Below the pieces are notes generated by a model. It was not told the DNA's origin. It ran no database searches and was given only the letters and a program-made list of their open reading frames with translations. 64,000 bases of DNA. It comes from Rhopalosiphum padi (Eukaryota > Arthropoda > Insecta > Hemiptera > Aphididae). The stretch is taken from contig NC_083597.1 in the NCBI RefSeq assembly GCF_020882245.1, positions 9,520,581 through 9,584,580 on the forward strand, read 5' to 3'. Position numbers and translations under genes: made by a program. Positions 38,701-52,319 of this stretch are shown piece after piece (positions within the stretch are counted from its first letter, which is position 1; each line of letters begins with the position of its first letter).

Positions 38701-40000
38701 CAATTTATATTCTATGAAAACAACGGAAAGTTCATGTGTATGGAATGTGAGCTAAAAAAAAGTATAAAATAACCGATCACGTATCAAAGCGTCTTTGATA
38801 CATGAACAATACAATGTAAACTTGGCACCATCTATGTCTTTTGTAGTTTTTTAACGCCCAGTTTCTATAAAAAAAATAGTCATTTATTCACATGAAGTTT
38901 GAAATAAAAATCATGAAAGCGTAAACTTTTGATCTCACTATATTGAATCGTGATACAATGCCGTTTGTAGTATAGATATTGAGAAATTTAGAATACAATA
39001 CATTAAATCATTTATTTTGTAACCAATCTGAATGAATTAAATATATTTTATAGAAAAAATATTTAATTAATAAATTAACATTAATATTTTAAAAATTTAT
39101 ATATTTTACCGATATTTTTTTTAAATCAAGTTTATTTAATTTATATAAACCGTTAATAATATGATTAAATTTGCAGTGAAGATTATGAGTAGGTAACATA
39201 AACAATTTAAATATTATTATAATCGTGAAGAATAAGCAGGGCCATACTCAAACCGATTTTTTCATGTAATTTTTCTAGTGCTTGATACTAGACATTAAGC
39301 CTATTTTTAAGTAGCTAGTGCTTAGAAAAACATTGAAAATCTTCAGGGGTTTCGGCTGTAGCTTAGGTAATGAACCAAAACTACTTTAACTTTTTAGGAC
39401 TTAGTCATTTATTAACATTGTTTTATTGTATATAAATTAATTATTAGTTTTTGTGTATAATAAGACAATTTTTCTTTTAAAATTTAGCCTAACCTTATAT
39501 TGAATACAGGGCCCGGAAAGTTTAGTTTACATAGTACCCACCAAAGCCAAGAATATTAGAATATGTGAAATTTGTATTATATTTGGTTTGAATTTGTTTT
39601 TAAAACATTATTTGTATAGTATTAATTTTTTAATATAGTTTTGGTAAAATTACGAATTAATGTTTGGTTTAATTTTAAAATAAAACAATTTCTTATATAC
39701 AATAAACTACTGTTGTCACTTCTGTAAATAAGCCGTCTATAACGTGTAAATCGATGTGTAAAAATGTCAATATTTTGTTTTAAAATTTGGTAGCTACTAG
39801 CTATATGTGGTAAATCAGTTCTAATCGTATTAAATTTCTCATTTTTCGGTGAATACTATTAAAATATTTTAATATCTAGGGGGGTCACCAACAGTGAAAT
39901 ATAGTAAGTGTTATACAGGTATACATTTTTGTCAATAGTGAACATTTGAATAAATAAAAAAAAGTTTGCTGAAAGGATTTGAAATTAAATTATTACTGCG
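35751..40000. other. AT-rich, probably intronic or intergenic; no gene seen
   Basis: No gene is supported. A repeat end relative lies at 36028-36055, an A run at 36187-36206 and another at 37420-37438. The frame at 37762-37848 (MQITSAYVRG then a hydrophobic tail, stop) sits after an acceptor-like CTTATACTTTTAG and could be a terminal exon, but nothing else supports it. Confidence 0.35.
36020..36065. repeat. Dispersed repeat end, relative of 26530-26600
   Basis: TTGGTAAACCCTCGTGGGACATTCTATA matches the 26.56 kb segment with a few differences. Same orientation. Confidence 0.45.
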
Positions 40001-40680
40001 TCGAGTCTCCATAAGAAAGTTTTATCGTACGAACAAACTTTTATGATCACATTTTCCAATTGCTGTGCTTTAAACTTTGGTGTAATGTAGATGAATTCGT
40101 ATGCATTTTTGAAAGTTATGATAGCGGCGAACAGAGGGAATGGAAAAAACACTGTTTATCGAGCACATATTATTTTGTTTAGGCACCCTACTCGTTATTT
40201 TTCAATAATCAAAATATATTTAATTCAGTTTTGTTTTTCTAGTTTTCAAACACAACATTTATTCGATTTATATTTTTACCGACTGAAATATGCATGTGAT
40301 GGATGTGAGATGTGTTGTAGTTGGTGCGTGTTCATCTGTGTAGTGTACGTGTGTCAATGTGTACATTTTACGCATACGTATGTACGACTAATCCTGAAAT
40401 GTCCTCTGGGATCCGATTAATTTTATTCTTCATTTCCACCACTCTCTGTCGTCTCTTATATAAATAACGCTTTTAGTTTCGAGTCTCCATTTATCTATCG
40501 CTCTTTGGATTACGTGCACTGCAAACGATGCTTTACTGTTACACGCGGGTGGCGTTCTATATTACTGTAATTAATTATAGCAAACAATATCTACGTATAT
40601 AATAATAGTAGTAATAATAATAATTGAAAGAAGCCACCTGCAAACCGTGTTCTGCGAACACGTTTCCCGAAGATCTAAAG
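40001..40680. other. Less AT-rich block, unassigned
   Basis: Positions 40091-40420 (+) hold a 109-codon open frame. Its second half is Cys/Val-rich, translated from a degenerate TGTG-rich stretch, and I recognise no domain. Positions 40430-40690 are CpG-containing but not coding-like. This may be an old element or regulatory sequence. Confidence 0.25.
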
Positions 40681-43600
40681 GTTGTAATATTGTATATTAT
40701 GTACAATACTTAGCTATACTAGAATAATAATAATCTTTTAATCTTTTAATCAGCTGGATAAGGATAAAATACCAATATTATAGTATACCTACTTATATTG
40801 TATAGCAATTAGTAATTTTTCATTACTAATAACATAGTTGGTACATACACTACAAAGCATATTGTAATCAATGATTTATAAAATACTTCATATTTTGCAC
40901 AGTTTCATTTGAATACAAAATGTAAAACGTTTTCATATCGAGGTGTGAACTCAAATTAATTTTCTTTGAACACAGAGATTAAAAGCCAGAGACGGTTATT
41001 AAATTTCGTCTTGATATTAAGTAATATAAGAATTTTTAATTTATTTTTATTGTGTTTAAAGATACTGTCTAATTTTAATTTGTAATATTTAACTGATATT
41101 CTTTATCTTCAAAGAACAAATAATATATCGCATTTATTGGAGTGAATTATTATTAATGTAAAATTTCAGTATCAATTTTTAAAAACGTTTACCATGTAAA
41201 TATTCAAATTTTACCTCTTTAATAAGAAATAAAATAAACATTAATTTTATCGTTGGTATTTCTTTATTATAATTTTTAACACATATATTTCTTTCGTCTT
41301 TGAGGTAGATTGAATATATTTATTCCATTAAACTGTAACCAACCATAAAAACCAATAATAAACGCGTTTTCTTATTAGTACATATTAATATAATATTTTG
41401 CATTTATTAAAAAATTTAGTACAATAATACTATTATCCAATCAATGAAATCTATAAAAAGCCAACAACAAAAAAACCAGTGAATTACCTACTTCAATATT
41501 GTTCTTTGTTTTATTTAAAAACTATTCATAATATTATTGTGTGGACAATAAACATATTTAATAATTGGTTACAAGAATTACATTTTCATCTATTGGATGA
41601 TAGGAGAGAATTACATTATTTAATGAAATGACAGCCAATGGGTTAAACTCTTAGTAGTGTTTACACCTAAATTTTAGTCGAATATAAATCTATATATATA
41701 TATGTATGTTGTGTATATGTGTATGTGTGTGTGTGGTAATGATTTTAAACACATACAAAACCCTCTACTAAGCCTCTAGGGGGTTGTGTCTGTAGGGTTT
41801 AGCAAGTTCCCTGTACCATGTACAAAATATACACATAATAAAGCTCATAGGAGCTTAGATTACAACTTTGATTTACCGAATTTTAAAATGGAAACGTGTA
41901 TTGACTGAAAATGCCTAGCACATTAAAACTACCTCTATTCACTCATAATTATCACCGAAATAGTTGACATAAATAGTTTTGTTTGTAAACAAAAATACAA
42001 ACATATAGTATCTAATTAGTATTAGTGTATTACGTAAAATATAAACATTCATACAATTTTAAAACCATATAGTAATTTACTTATACATATAATATAGAAT
42101 TAATCAACACTCTGATCAACAATAATTAGAAATATGATGTAAAACACTCGTTCAAAAGTAAAAAAACAGCGGTTTTGAATATTTGTGTTCATAATACGAA
42201 CACACTTATTTGTCTGATATCTGAATAAAATATATCGTCTTTTGTTATAGCTATTTGTTTCAAGTTTTATTTCAATGTTATCACGCATCATTAAATTATT
42301 ATAATGTAATATAATATGACTTAGAGATACTTTTTACAATTATAATTCAAAGTGTAGCAATGAATTTATTATGTATTGATTACACATTGATATGTGTTTT
42401 TTTTATTTTTTTTTTATGTGTTTCGTTATATTTTGAAGCAGAAAAAAATACCTTAAATTTCAACTTTAGTATTTTGTTTGGTAAAAAAGTGCATCTAATT
42501 AATTCTTTTGGAAATCAAAAGTTAATAATTCCCAATAATTATCTTAATAATTGGGGGAAAAAAAATAGAGAATTTAACTAGAATTTTCACGTAAAGTCTA
42601 GGTATTATGAAATGTTCACAAAATATTTTCTAAGCATTTTCTATACATGATAATTTTTTTTTTCAAAAATTGCCGACAAACAATATCTTTTGCTTAATTA
42701 AAAAGCAGAAATTGTAATACAAATTTTGTTATAAGTTATAATATTAATTATTAATTACATTTACAAAAAATTAAATGTAGATCCACAATCAATTTTTATG
42801 AGTGTTTGAAGTTAGAACATTGACAATTATAAAACATCATAAGATATACTTTATAATATAGGCAGCACAAATGGCATGGTATAAGTTTCATCCAGAATCA
42901 TTTTTTGTATCTGTGTAATAAGTTATCAATGAATTCATGTTAAACGTATAAAAATTACAATGACGAGATACACTTGACACTTGACAGGTACTGCATGTTA
43001 GAACGATTAACTACTTTTTACAATTTTACTTTACGCATTTTCTATTGCCCATAGTAACGGTCATAAATCATTAAATATATCTAAATATATAACTTAACAA
43101 TTCAACACTAAATAAGATATATGTATTATAAATAGCTATAATTTTGAAATTATTTAATTGCTTGTGTTGTGAACAATTTTAGTATTTTACTATAAATTAT
43201 ATATTATAAATAACTAATAACTAATTAAAATACTTACACATTTAAATATGTCTTTTGATGCTAAATGCAGTAATTATTTTTAAAGATCTATTCTTTATAT
43301 TGTGGTAATTACCACATGTGATAAAAATTATCGCGTTTGTTATTTAATTTATTAATGTTATGTAAATGTTATAAGCATTATTAAAAAATTGTGTACTGTA
43401 GTTTGTTTTTTTTGTTATAATATAAATAATTTATATTATATAGATAATTATTATCTAAAAATGAATGAACATTAAAATATTCATTTAGTATTTTCAGATA
43501 GGTACTGTGATTATAATATATAATATTATATACGAATATATAGCAGCTATACATACAAAAAATATCTATTTTCAAGATAATAAATTAATTAAATTAAGCG

Positions 43601-46129
43601 TACTACAATACCATAGATATTTGAAAAAATATTTATAAATAATTTTTAACATCGAGAAATCAGAAACAAAATACAAATGTAAAATAATTAGTCATTACTT
43701 TTGTCTTGTAATTTAAACTAAAAATATAATATAATATGTTTTACCTACTCATATTATAACTTTTGAAATTAATAACACCCATACACTGTAGGTATAGTTT
43801 TATAGCCCAGGTAGTAAATTTAAATGACTTTTAATTAACAAAATTTGACAGTGCTATAAAACATAAAGTTTATAATCCATTATAACCGTCATCATCACTA
43901 AGGGAAAAGGTATCAAAGCTTTCTATAACAGCAGGAAATGTATTAATGTGAGAGTTTACCATTTTCACATTTTTCGTGAATGTACAAATTCACAAAAACC
44001 AATGGTCACAGAAAGGTTTTTGGTCACATTATTTATGTTGTTCTCCACTTCTTATTCAAGTGAAATTAAGTATCCTTAATACTTAAAATATCATGGAGTA
44101 TAAAGATTTAAAAAAAAATACCCAAAGAAGTCGTTATACTGTGTAGAGGTTTAGAGTTCGCCTCTGTTATGGTTTTATGGATTAATTTCAATTTGAATTC
44201 AATTAAATCACAATTCTATACGAAAAACAAAAGAAACATTGTTGATATACTTAACAGTATTAATTTATAAGGATATCTTATTATTTATTAATATATTTAC
44301 GAGATTTATTTTTATTATTAATGTGATAATCGGTAGGTTAATTTATTAAAAATATTGAATCGATAATAACAGTCTTAAAGATATATTTAAATTATATAAA
44401 AATTGCACAATGGTATCTCAGAACTTGTAAGAATATTCGGTAGGTATACTTAGTTTAATTTACCCGAAAATGTAAAAAAAACTCTCTGGGCAGATACAAT
44501 AGTATATTTGTATGATTAATTTCATAATGCTTGCGGTGGTCTATGTGACCGGAACAGTCCACCGATTTTGATCTGTTTACGAGTCCCGCTGTGTGAGTGA
44601 TGTATGTTAACTCTTCAACTTCATGTTTGTCGAATAAAACACATTATCATAAAAAATAAAAGACCGCATGTCACCACTCACCGTTCGCTTTGAATTGACT
44701 TCTAAGGTGGTCAAAATAAAATAAAATTTGGTCGATTTCGTGACCGGTCGTCTTCTACAAAAATAGTGGAATGAAAAGAGGATGAAAAAAATAAATGGTT
44801 GTAATATTAGAGTTCGAAAAATGTAGGTGGCTTTTTATTTTTTATTAGTTTAATATGATGATGATCTACTATAATGTATAATATGTTTCATACTTTATAG
44901 AAGTAATAGGTAGGTATCATTTTAATTTTTATTTATTAACTTTTTTATATTATGCTTTTAGGCATTTTTGAATTTATATTATTTTTTTTGATTAATATTT
45001 TATTTTATAAAATTGTTATACCATAATTCTGTATTTACAAAAATGTATTGTTTTACCATTTAATATAATATCCACGCGAATGGATTAAATATTTATTTTA
45101 TTTATGGTATTGGTATAAGACAGTCATACAGATGAGAAATTATATGTCATAGACTTCTGAAAGTGTTTAGCTATTTTTCGTTAATCGTTTCACCATTCTC
45201 AAGTACATTTTTAATTTAAATATATATATAATTTTGGAAAAATAAAATTTAATTTAATTTGTTATAAAAGTACTGAAAGTTAAAATTTCTCATTTCACAC
45301 TGCTTCTATTTAAAAATTTGGGTATTATATGTTTACTTATAATAATTTAGTGTATATGTTTAGGTGAATGTTGAAATTCATTATCACTATTGTCTATTTG
45401 ATAAATATTGACATAACGACAAATGAAAAATACCAGTGTTCAATAATAATATGTATATATTTTATATTTAAATACAAACAGAGTCAATTATTGACAATTA
45501 TAAATATTGTTTTTCACTTTAATATTATTTGTTACACACGACAAACTTTCTCAGAATTTTGAGTTGCAAAGTTTAATCTGTCGCTTTTGCAATCATAGTT
45601 TGTTGATGAACATTTTGTGATGACGTTATGGCTAGCGCACGATGATACATATACCTAATTTTATGAATCATAAATTCTAGAATAATTATAATTTAGATTA
45701 TACTTAATTTTAATCCCCATTCTTAAAAGTTCACTACTAGTGGGGCGAGCTTTGAATGAGTAAATGTTAAATTGAATATAAACATAAAAATAATTAAATG
45801 AATCAGAAACGCGGTATTGGGGAAAATTTGTAAAGTTAAGCAAACACGAATAATAATGAAAGAACAGAAAAAAGGTATTGAATATTTTATCTGCATAATT
45901 CACTGTACTTCAGTCTGATGTAGTAGTATAAAGATCGGTTCATAGTATAGGCGAAAATGAATCACATTGTAAGACTTGTATTTATTTGGTTTCTGGATGT
46001 CAGCTTCTGTGTAAGCCTTGTTACCATAGTGGTTTCTGATGAGTGATGACGTATTACCCTTTTAATAGTGGAACTAGGAATTTGCTTTGAGAGAGGATTA
46101 CATTTTTTACTAGAAAACTGTAAACTTTA
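40681..46129. other. AT-rich stretch, no gene seen
   Basis: No gene is supported. Positions about 44500-44770 are less AT-rich (GACCGGAACAGTCC, GACCGGTCGTC) without an open frame of note. A short GT-rich repeat lies at 41703-41735. The remaining frames are short and Ile/Tyr/Asn-rich. Confidence 0.4.
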
Positions 46130-46720
46130 TGTCTAGGCCAGGATTTAAATGCACTTAAAACCACACAAATGTGATCTGAAAAATAGCTATAAATGACCTT
46201 AAAAAATGAATTTTACCACAAAAATGACCTTAAAAATGCCATACCTATATGTTTTTTTTTTTTTTTTATAAAATTTGGTATTTCAATTTGGAATTTATAA
46301 ATAAGGTATAATTATTATTTATAATTTTATTAAAAAAAAAAAAACTGAAAATGGGAAAAATTGACTTGATGTTACTATGATGTTGACACGTATATGTTTT
46401 GGGGCAATATTATTCTTTCTAAGCATACCAAAATGTACATCAAGATTTATGTAAAATTAAAATTCAAAGTTAGTCTATTTTACTTACCAACTAAATTTTG
46501 AGCATTGCATTGAACAATAATATATTTTTTAATATGTTCAAACACTTAAGATTTTCTATTATCCGAAAGAATTTGTATAAGTAGTATATTATATTGAACA
46601 AATATGCATTAAAAATCTACAATATGACCCAATAATGATAAAAATGCTCTAAAAATGAAAAAAAAACATCGAAATATGCAAAAAAATACAAAATAAATAT
46701 CTTTATTATAAACAAATCAT
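46130..46720 (+). repeat. Dispersed A-rich repeat with repeated AAAATGACC units
   Basis: Starts CTAGGCCAGGATTTAAATGCAC. It then has imperfectly repeated AAATGACCTTAAAAATG-type units to about 46245, and again AAAATGCTCTAAAAATG at 46640-46660. Interspersed units of this kind suggest a non-coding repetitive element. No open frame. Confidence 0.4.
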
Positions 46721-46849
46721 ATCACCCCCCTTCCAAAAAAAAAACCTTGAAGTTTATTAAGGACACAATTATTTATAATATTATAGTTGGACTACTATTA
46801 AATTATAAATATTGCAAAATATTAATAAAATTATTCTTCAGGAGAAGAT

Positions 46850-47640
46850 TTATACCCTCATCCAACCCTTAATTATTATTCCCTTGTATCCTTTTTACAA
46901 TAATTTCTGAACATTCGACGAGTTGGGGCGATGGGTTTTACAGAACAAGTAGGACATTTATGATAGGTACATTCGAAAAGTTATGTTGGATTGTCCTGTT
47001 TGTCATAACGTAATTTACTCCGTTTAGAATGGTTTTTTACATTTATTGAGCATAATTAGTTTGAATATGTATGAGTAAAGGTGGTGGAGGATAACGAATA
47101 CATTGTTGAAATATTTAACCATACTATAGGGTAAAAATATTCTTGTGAAGTGTGACTTGTGGAATCGTAAACGGTTTTACTCAACATTTCTTCAATGTTC
47201 GACACAGACCATGGACACTCCATGTGATTATCATGGCAATATGTCCGAAACACACGTATAAGTTCTCTCTAATAATTATAATAATAATAATAAAAATAAT
47301 CCCCGTCAATAACCTAAATGTCAAAAAAAAGTTGGCGTTTTAGACCACTTAACAATAAAATCGAGCCTATAAAAGAAGTGATATCTACATTGTAGCCAAG
47401 TCTAGTCTTTCTTTAGTCAATAACCTCACTTCACTCTTACTCTCGTAAGCAACAATGATCTTTTATTTTTGCTTAGCACTTGGCAAGTTTCTCAATTGGC
47501 CTCTTGTGCGCTGTCAACACCTGGCACTGAAACCCAAATACGAACTTCATTTTTCTGTGTAGGAATTTTTTTAATGAGGCATAAACAAACTTGGCATAAT
47601 GTAAATATTACTATACTTTGTTAGCTTGACTTTGTAGTTG
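46850..47640 (-). pseudogene. Decayed Ty3/gypsy-type integrase (pol 3' part)
   Basis: Minus-strand pieces in shifting frames follow the order of a gypsy-class integrase. A zinc-finger-side piece with K(I)PTQKNE lies at about 47560-47610. After a degraded core, RELIRVFRTYC (about 47235-47265) follows, then SNIEEML.KTVYDSTSHT, as in the family's IE..LN.T.H.STG..P segment. A Lys/Arg-rich piece (SKRSKLRYDKQ) comes next, and a CKTHRPNSS piece like the VKTH.LS... C-terminal region near 46930-46950. Several stops, frameshifts and a shortened catalytic core show it is dead. No LTRs were identified. Confidence 0.65.
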
Positions 47641-49822
47641 AGTGGTCTTTAACTTGGCTTTTTTTTACTGTTAAGTTTTCGATAATATTATTAAAGGGAA
47701 CTCAGCACTAATTTTAAGAAAATTGTAATTTTCAGATTTTTTCTATCCATATAACTTTACTAATCTCTGTGTAAACTATTATGTTTCTACCTATATAAGA
47801 AATATCTTAACATTTTAATTATGAACCAGTGAGTCAGTAGTAAAAATGAAAACTTTGAAAGTCTCATAGACTCCTTGTTAAAACAGCTTAATATTATGGA
47901 CTAAATTGTTAACATTATCTTAAGATATTTTGGTTTAATTAATGTTTCAAAATTCAAAAACAATGGAAGCGAGGAATTAGAGATACAAGAGTAAAAAAAT
48001 AGAGTGAATTGGTTCATATAAAAATACACAGTTTTTGCTTAAACTGAACCTGGAGCACTGCTTCCATGCTCTCACATGTAATAATACTTGATAGTATTTA
48101 CCGTAAAAATACTCAAAACTAAAGAAATTGGGCGTTTTAAGTGTATAAAATTATCTCTAAAAGCATTGAAATATTCTAAAAACGATATTGTGTCTAAAAA
48201 AATTATACGATTATATATTTTTTAATTATAATTAAAATACCAAAAATGTAATTTAGTCGATTTAAGTTAAAAACAGGTTTTTTTAATGGTTTATCTAACT
48301 GTTATTATTTTTAAATTGCTTAATCATTTTGAAAATCAAATTTTTTTACTTTTAAGTTTTGATCTCGAAAGTTCAAACTAGATCTAATTGGTTACCGGAA
48401 ATCTGTTTTAAATATTGAACATTAAAGCGTTTTAATGATAAATATAAATTTCAAAATAAGTTGTTACTTAAATAATACAGTAGTTAAAACAAATAAATTA
48501 TTATTTGAAATATGCTATTTTGAACACTAAACAAATATAAATATTAATATTGTAAAAACTCGGATTCAGGTTTGGTTAGTAAATAATAATTTATTATTAA
48601 TAAATATGTATTTAATATATTATAGATAACTATTATTTTGTAATACGTGTTTTATATTAATATTTTATTTAAGTTAAACCATACTTTATATATTATTATT
48701 ATCAACACTATATGTTTTTGTGATTAAACATTTTATGTAAGAACGAAGCTATACAGTCATACAAATTAATAATGATAAATATTTTTTTTCCTCTTACATA
48801 CTGAACGAAGACGGTCTGTCAGAGTTTCAGCATTGCCACTAAGAATATTTTATGATTTATTAAATTAGTTTTTTTTAATTTTATTATTATGGAAGATGAT
48901 ATAATTTTTACCAAAAATATTAAATTTATTATATTATTTTTATAATAATATGTATTTATATAATATTATATTGACATATATAATTCAAAATGTAACATGT
49001 TTCAGTAAATACCGTAAAAAAATAAAAGTATTTTTATAGTATAAATATCTTCAATAATTTAAAAATTGAATTTTGCGAAATTTAGTAAAATTAATAATAA
49101 TATAATAAACAAACATAGAAGCTTTAAGTTCCCACGAATGATTTTAAATTATAACAAAATAAGTTATATTATTATTTATGGTTTACAAAATTAAATTCGT
49201 CTGAATTTGTGATTAAAATATGTTTTTTTTTTTTAATATAATAAAATATGAAATATTGTATTACTATTGTTATAAGAAGAAATAATTATTTTACGGGTGA
49301 CTATTGAATGTGAACATTTGAATTTTAAATGCTCATAAAAAATTAATTTTCCTTTCCGGTAGAATTTTTTTCATATATAGTACTGGGAATTTTTAAGTTT
49401 GATCCTCTCCAAAGTACTAACAAGATCCAATTTTATTATAAAAACCACCCTCATTTATGAAAATGGAAGCATTTTATTGACAATTTTTGTATATTCATTG
49501 ACAAAAAAAAATAAATAAAACATCCTTGAAAATCAATACATTCATCACTTCACCCATGATCTAATATATAAAAATAATAAAAATACAAGATATAAGATTG
49601 ATCATCATTAATACCTAGATAATTATTATACATAAATATTAATGTATCTCCTTAAAAAGTACGCAATAAAAAAAATATCATTCCGATTAGTTTATTAATT
49701 GTGAAAGTAATGTTTTTAATTATTTCTTTAAAATACAATCAATTTTATTGCTATATTAATCGTTGTAACATTCAGTTCAATGATGATAATATTCGAAATG
49801 ATTTATTTTATTTGGTTGACAG
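47641..49822. other. AT-rich stretch, no gene seen
   Basis: No gene is supported apart from the inverted repeat module at 48780-48845. Positions 48330-48440 and 49320-49430 contain CCGGAAATCTGT and CTTTCCGGTAGAA segments of the type seen in repeat copies A and B, so scattered repeat remnants are likely. Confidence 0.4.
48780..48845 (-). repeat. Inverted fragment of the copy A repeat
   Basis: On the minus strand it reads CTGACAGACCGTCTTCGTTC, close to CTGAAAGACCGTCTTTGCTC at 24621-24640 in copy A. Confidence 0.45.
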
Positions 49823-49916
49823 TTAAAGAGGGAAAATCCAATGTCAAATGCATTGGGCTTCCACATTTTGATTTGACATATTTGTCAGCCCGTCCGGAAA
49901 TGAAAGGGTCCTCAGG
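49823..49916 (+). CDS. Candidate internal coding exon, unrecognised protein
   Basis: The acceptor TTTATTTGGTTGACAG ends at 49822 and the donor GG|GTAAGTTTT starts at 49917, both strong. Only one frame is open across the 94-bp interval: 2 bases completing a codon, 30 codons (KEGKSNVKCIGLPHFDLTYL then SARPEMKGSS), and 2 bases of the next codon. The codon mix is much more protein-like than nearby chance frames. The incoming intron is phase 1 and the outgoing intron phase 2. Spliced straight to 56340 it would hit a stop (GG+G, ATC, TAA), so another exon must intervene or it belongs to a different isoform. No family recognised. Confidence 0.55.
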
Positions 49917-51123
49917 GTAAGTTTTGGAGTTCAGTATTTTCTTCAATAAATTGAATAACGAATGTAGTTATAGTTTAAAATGTCATAAAGGTTATTAAAA
50001 GTAAATATTAATTATCATGCTGGACAAACACAATTAACATATAATTCATTATAATAATACTAGTATGATGAATTGATAATTAATGAAAAATGTATAATTG
50101 ATTATAAAAATTACCATAACATGGATTTAGATGAATACATTTGACCACAAAATGATTTTTTATATGCAATATTTTATTATATTTACACGTCTTACTATAC
50201 AAATATAATATATATTTTATTTTATTAATTGTCTTAACTGGATACTTCATTTTAAAATTATCCCCAAAAAATGCACTCATAATTTATTATGGAAATCGAA
50301 AATTAAAAAAAAAACAATTTAAGTTCTAATGTTTTTTTTTCAAATAACTTGGAAACTTTTAAAAACTATAAATTTAATTACTATTGACTTTTGGAGTAAT
50401 TGAAATTTGAGTAGTAACGTTTTATTGTACAGTTAAAGAACTTTCATTGAAAAAAAAAATTAAGTTTGTGATTAATATGTTGATAATTACTGCTGAAAAA
50501 AAATCATTTATGTATTTATACAGCTTGTTAATTAAGTTTGGTTTATTTAACTAACTTAACGTATACAAATATACTTTATTTTAACAATTAAAATTTCAAA
50601 TCATTAGTTATTCTGCTATTCATTCTTGTTTGATTTTAAAATTCACAATTCGTATTTTTAAATCTTAATTAATATCAGTTATATCATTTAAAAAATTATT
50701 TCAGTCAAATATTTACGGGCATTCAAAGAAAATAATAAAATATTATTTCCAAACAATGCAATGATGTTACTTCTAGAAACAGCCACTTAATATATTTTTA
50801 TTTAGTTTTATTCAGTTAGGTTTTGGATCAGTTAATAAATAGTGTTTTGCAAAATCGTAAAATAATATTATCACTAAAATAATTAATTCCAAATACGAAT
50901 AAATTTGTTCAGCTTAGTTTCAGATTATTTTATTTTATAAATTATATATAACGGGCGATGGAACAATAGTTATTAAATATATAACTAATTTAATTCAATA
51001 AACAACTAATTTACATTTATAATCCAGAAAAATAAAAAATAAATAAAATAAAGATTAACAAATTAAACTTAACACATAGTGTAACTGTAACATAATTCAA
51101 TTACGATCAATATTAAAAATGAC
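49917..51123. other. AT-rich, probably intronic; nothing seen
   Basis: No gene or repeat with support. A and T homopolymers are common. Confidence 0.35.
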
Positions 51124-51628
51124 TAAAATGTAGGGTCGTCGTTACCCAAATGGACCATACGGTCAAGCGGCTGGTTTCTAACGTAGTTGGTATTATGTAC
51201 AACTACAAGAACAACAAAGTGAACTCAGGACCTTGTGGAACGAGAAGGAATTCTAAAGTTCACTTTAAACAGCAAAGAAGGAGTATCTATTGAACCATCA
51301 ATTAACCTGCGTAAGAATACTAATTAGTTTTAACACGCCTGTCAGCTAAGAAAGTAAAACTGAACGCGCGCATAACTGGGTAGTACATAATAGTTATGCG
51401 GAGGAAGGTCTATTTTCAGAATTTAAACTACGGATGACAAAAAGCGTTTTTGGACTCGCTTTAAATGGTAAGAATCAACTAACGCAAATGGGTCCCAGAG
51501 CACAGATCCAAATAATCAACAAATGTTATAATATAACGTTAAAACTGAAAGTGGAGCTAGAAAATAGGATAAATTGTCTTAAAACCTACCCTTATAAGTA
51601 TACTAAAACTCCATCTTCTGTGAAATAA
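51124..51628 (+). pseudogene. Coding-like block, probably decayed element fragment
   Basis: Two long plus frames run in tandem. The first, from about 51120 to 51298, is about 57 codons and includes DHTVKRLVSNVVGIMYNYKN. The second, from 51346 to the stop at 51626-51628, is about 94 codons and includes AHNWVVHNSYAEEGLFSEFK. The block is less AT-rich than its flanks and includes CpGs. Mixed frames suggest a dead mobile-element gene, but I recognise no family. A possible exon lies within it (51420-51467, acceptor CTATTTTCAG, donor ATG|GTAAGA). Confidence 0.35.
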
Positions 51629-52319
51629 TTTTCAATATTTAATCCTAATTCCTAAGATTTAATACACACCCTTCTGCTATATTTAAACTTAAAAAGTAAT
51701 AAAATTATATTAACTTTTTTTAAATTGACGCATGACTAAAATATTGTAGTGGTTTAATCTTAAATATTGTGAACATATTCATACGATGTTCTTAATATAT
51801 AATAGCGTTAATATATTCAATAAATTTAAGTTTTTATTTTTTTAATATCATATAATTTATTTTTTTTTATTTTATTCGTTTTTGATTTGTAATAAGGCAT
51901 CAATTATATGCTAGTTTCTAACTTTATTCAATAAATACAAATAATAATAATAATAACAATGCTTATAAGTTATAATATATTTTTATTATTTTAAAATAAT
52001 AATATTATTATTATATTATATTATTATACTTCAATCTACTTGTACAAAACAAATAAGGAAGTGAAAAGTTATTTTAATAAAATTGATTTATTTAAAATTA
52101 TAATTCTAAAAAACATTGTTTTTAAATTCTTAAGAATCGAAATTAATCGGTTGTTTTTGCATTATTTTTTCTATCCTTTTTATTGTAGTTTCAAATATGA
52201 TAAAAGAAATATTGTAAATCAATATTTTTATCATAAAAATTAATTTAAATATTTTCATCGATCAAATTTTTAAATTAATATTGTTATCTTTTTGACATAA
52301 ATTGTAGGTTGATATTCTA
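51629..52319. other. AT-rich, nothing seen
   Basis: Dense ATT/TAA-type low complexity (for example 51940-52030). No gene supported. Confidence 0.4.

Noticed and set aside
44131..44180. tRNA-like B-box sequence GAGTTCGCCTC
   Set aside because: No matching A box or cloverleaf arms at tRNA spacing.
47365..47565. Plus-strand TATA box (CCTATAAAAG) with a downstream ATG and 35-codon signal-peptide-like frame
   Set aside because: It lies over a minus-strand integrase relic, and the frame ends quickly without a good donor, so chance is more likely.
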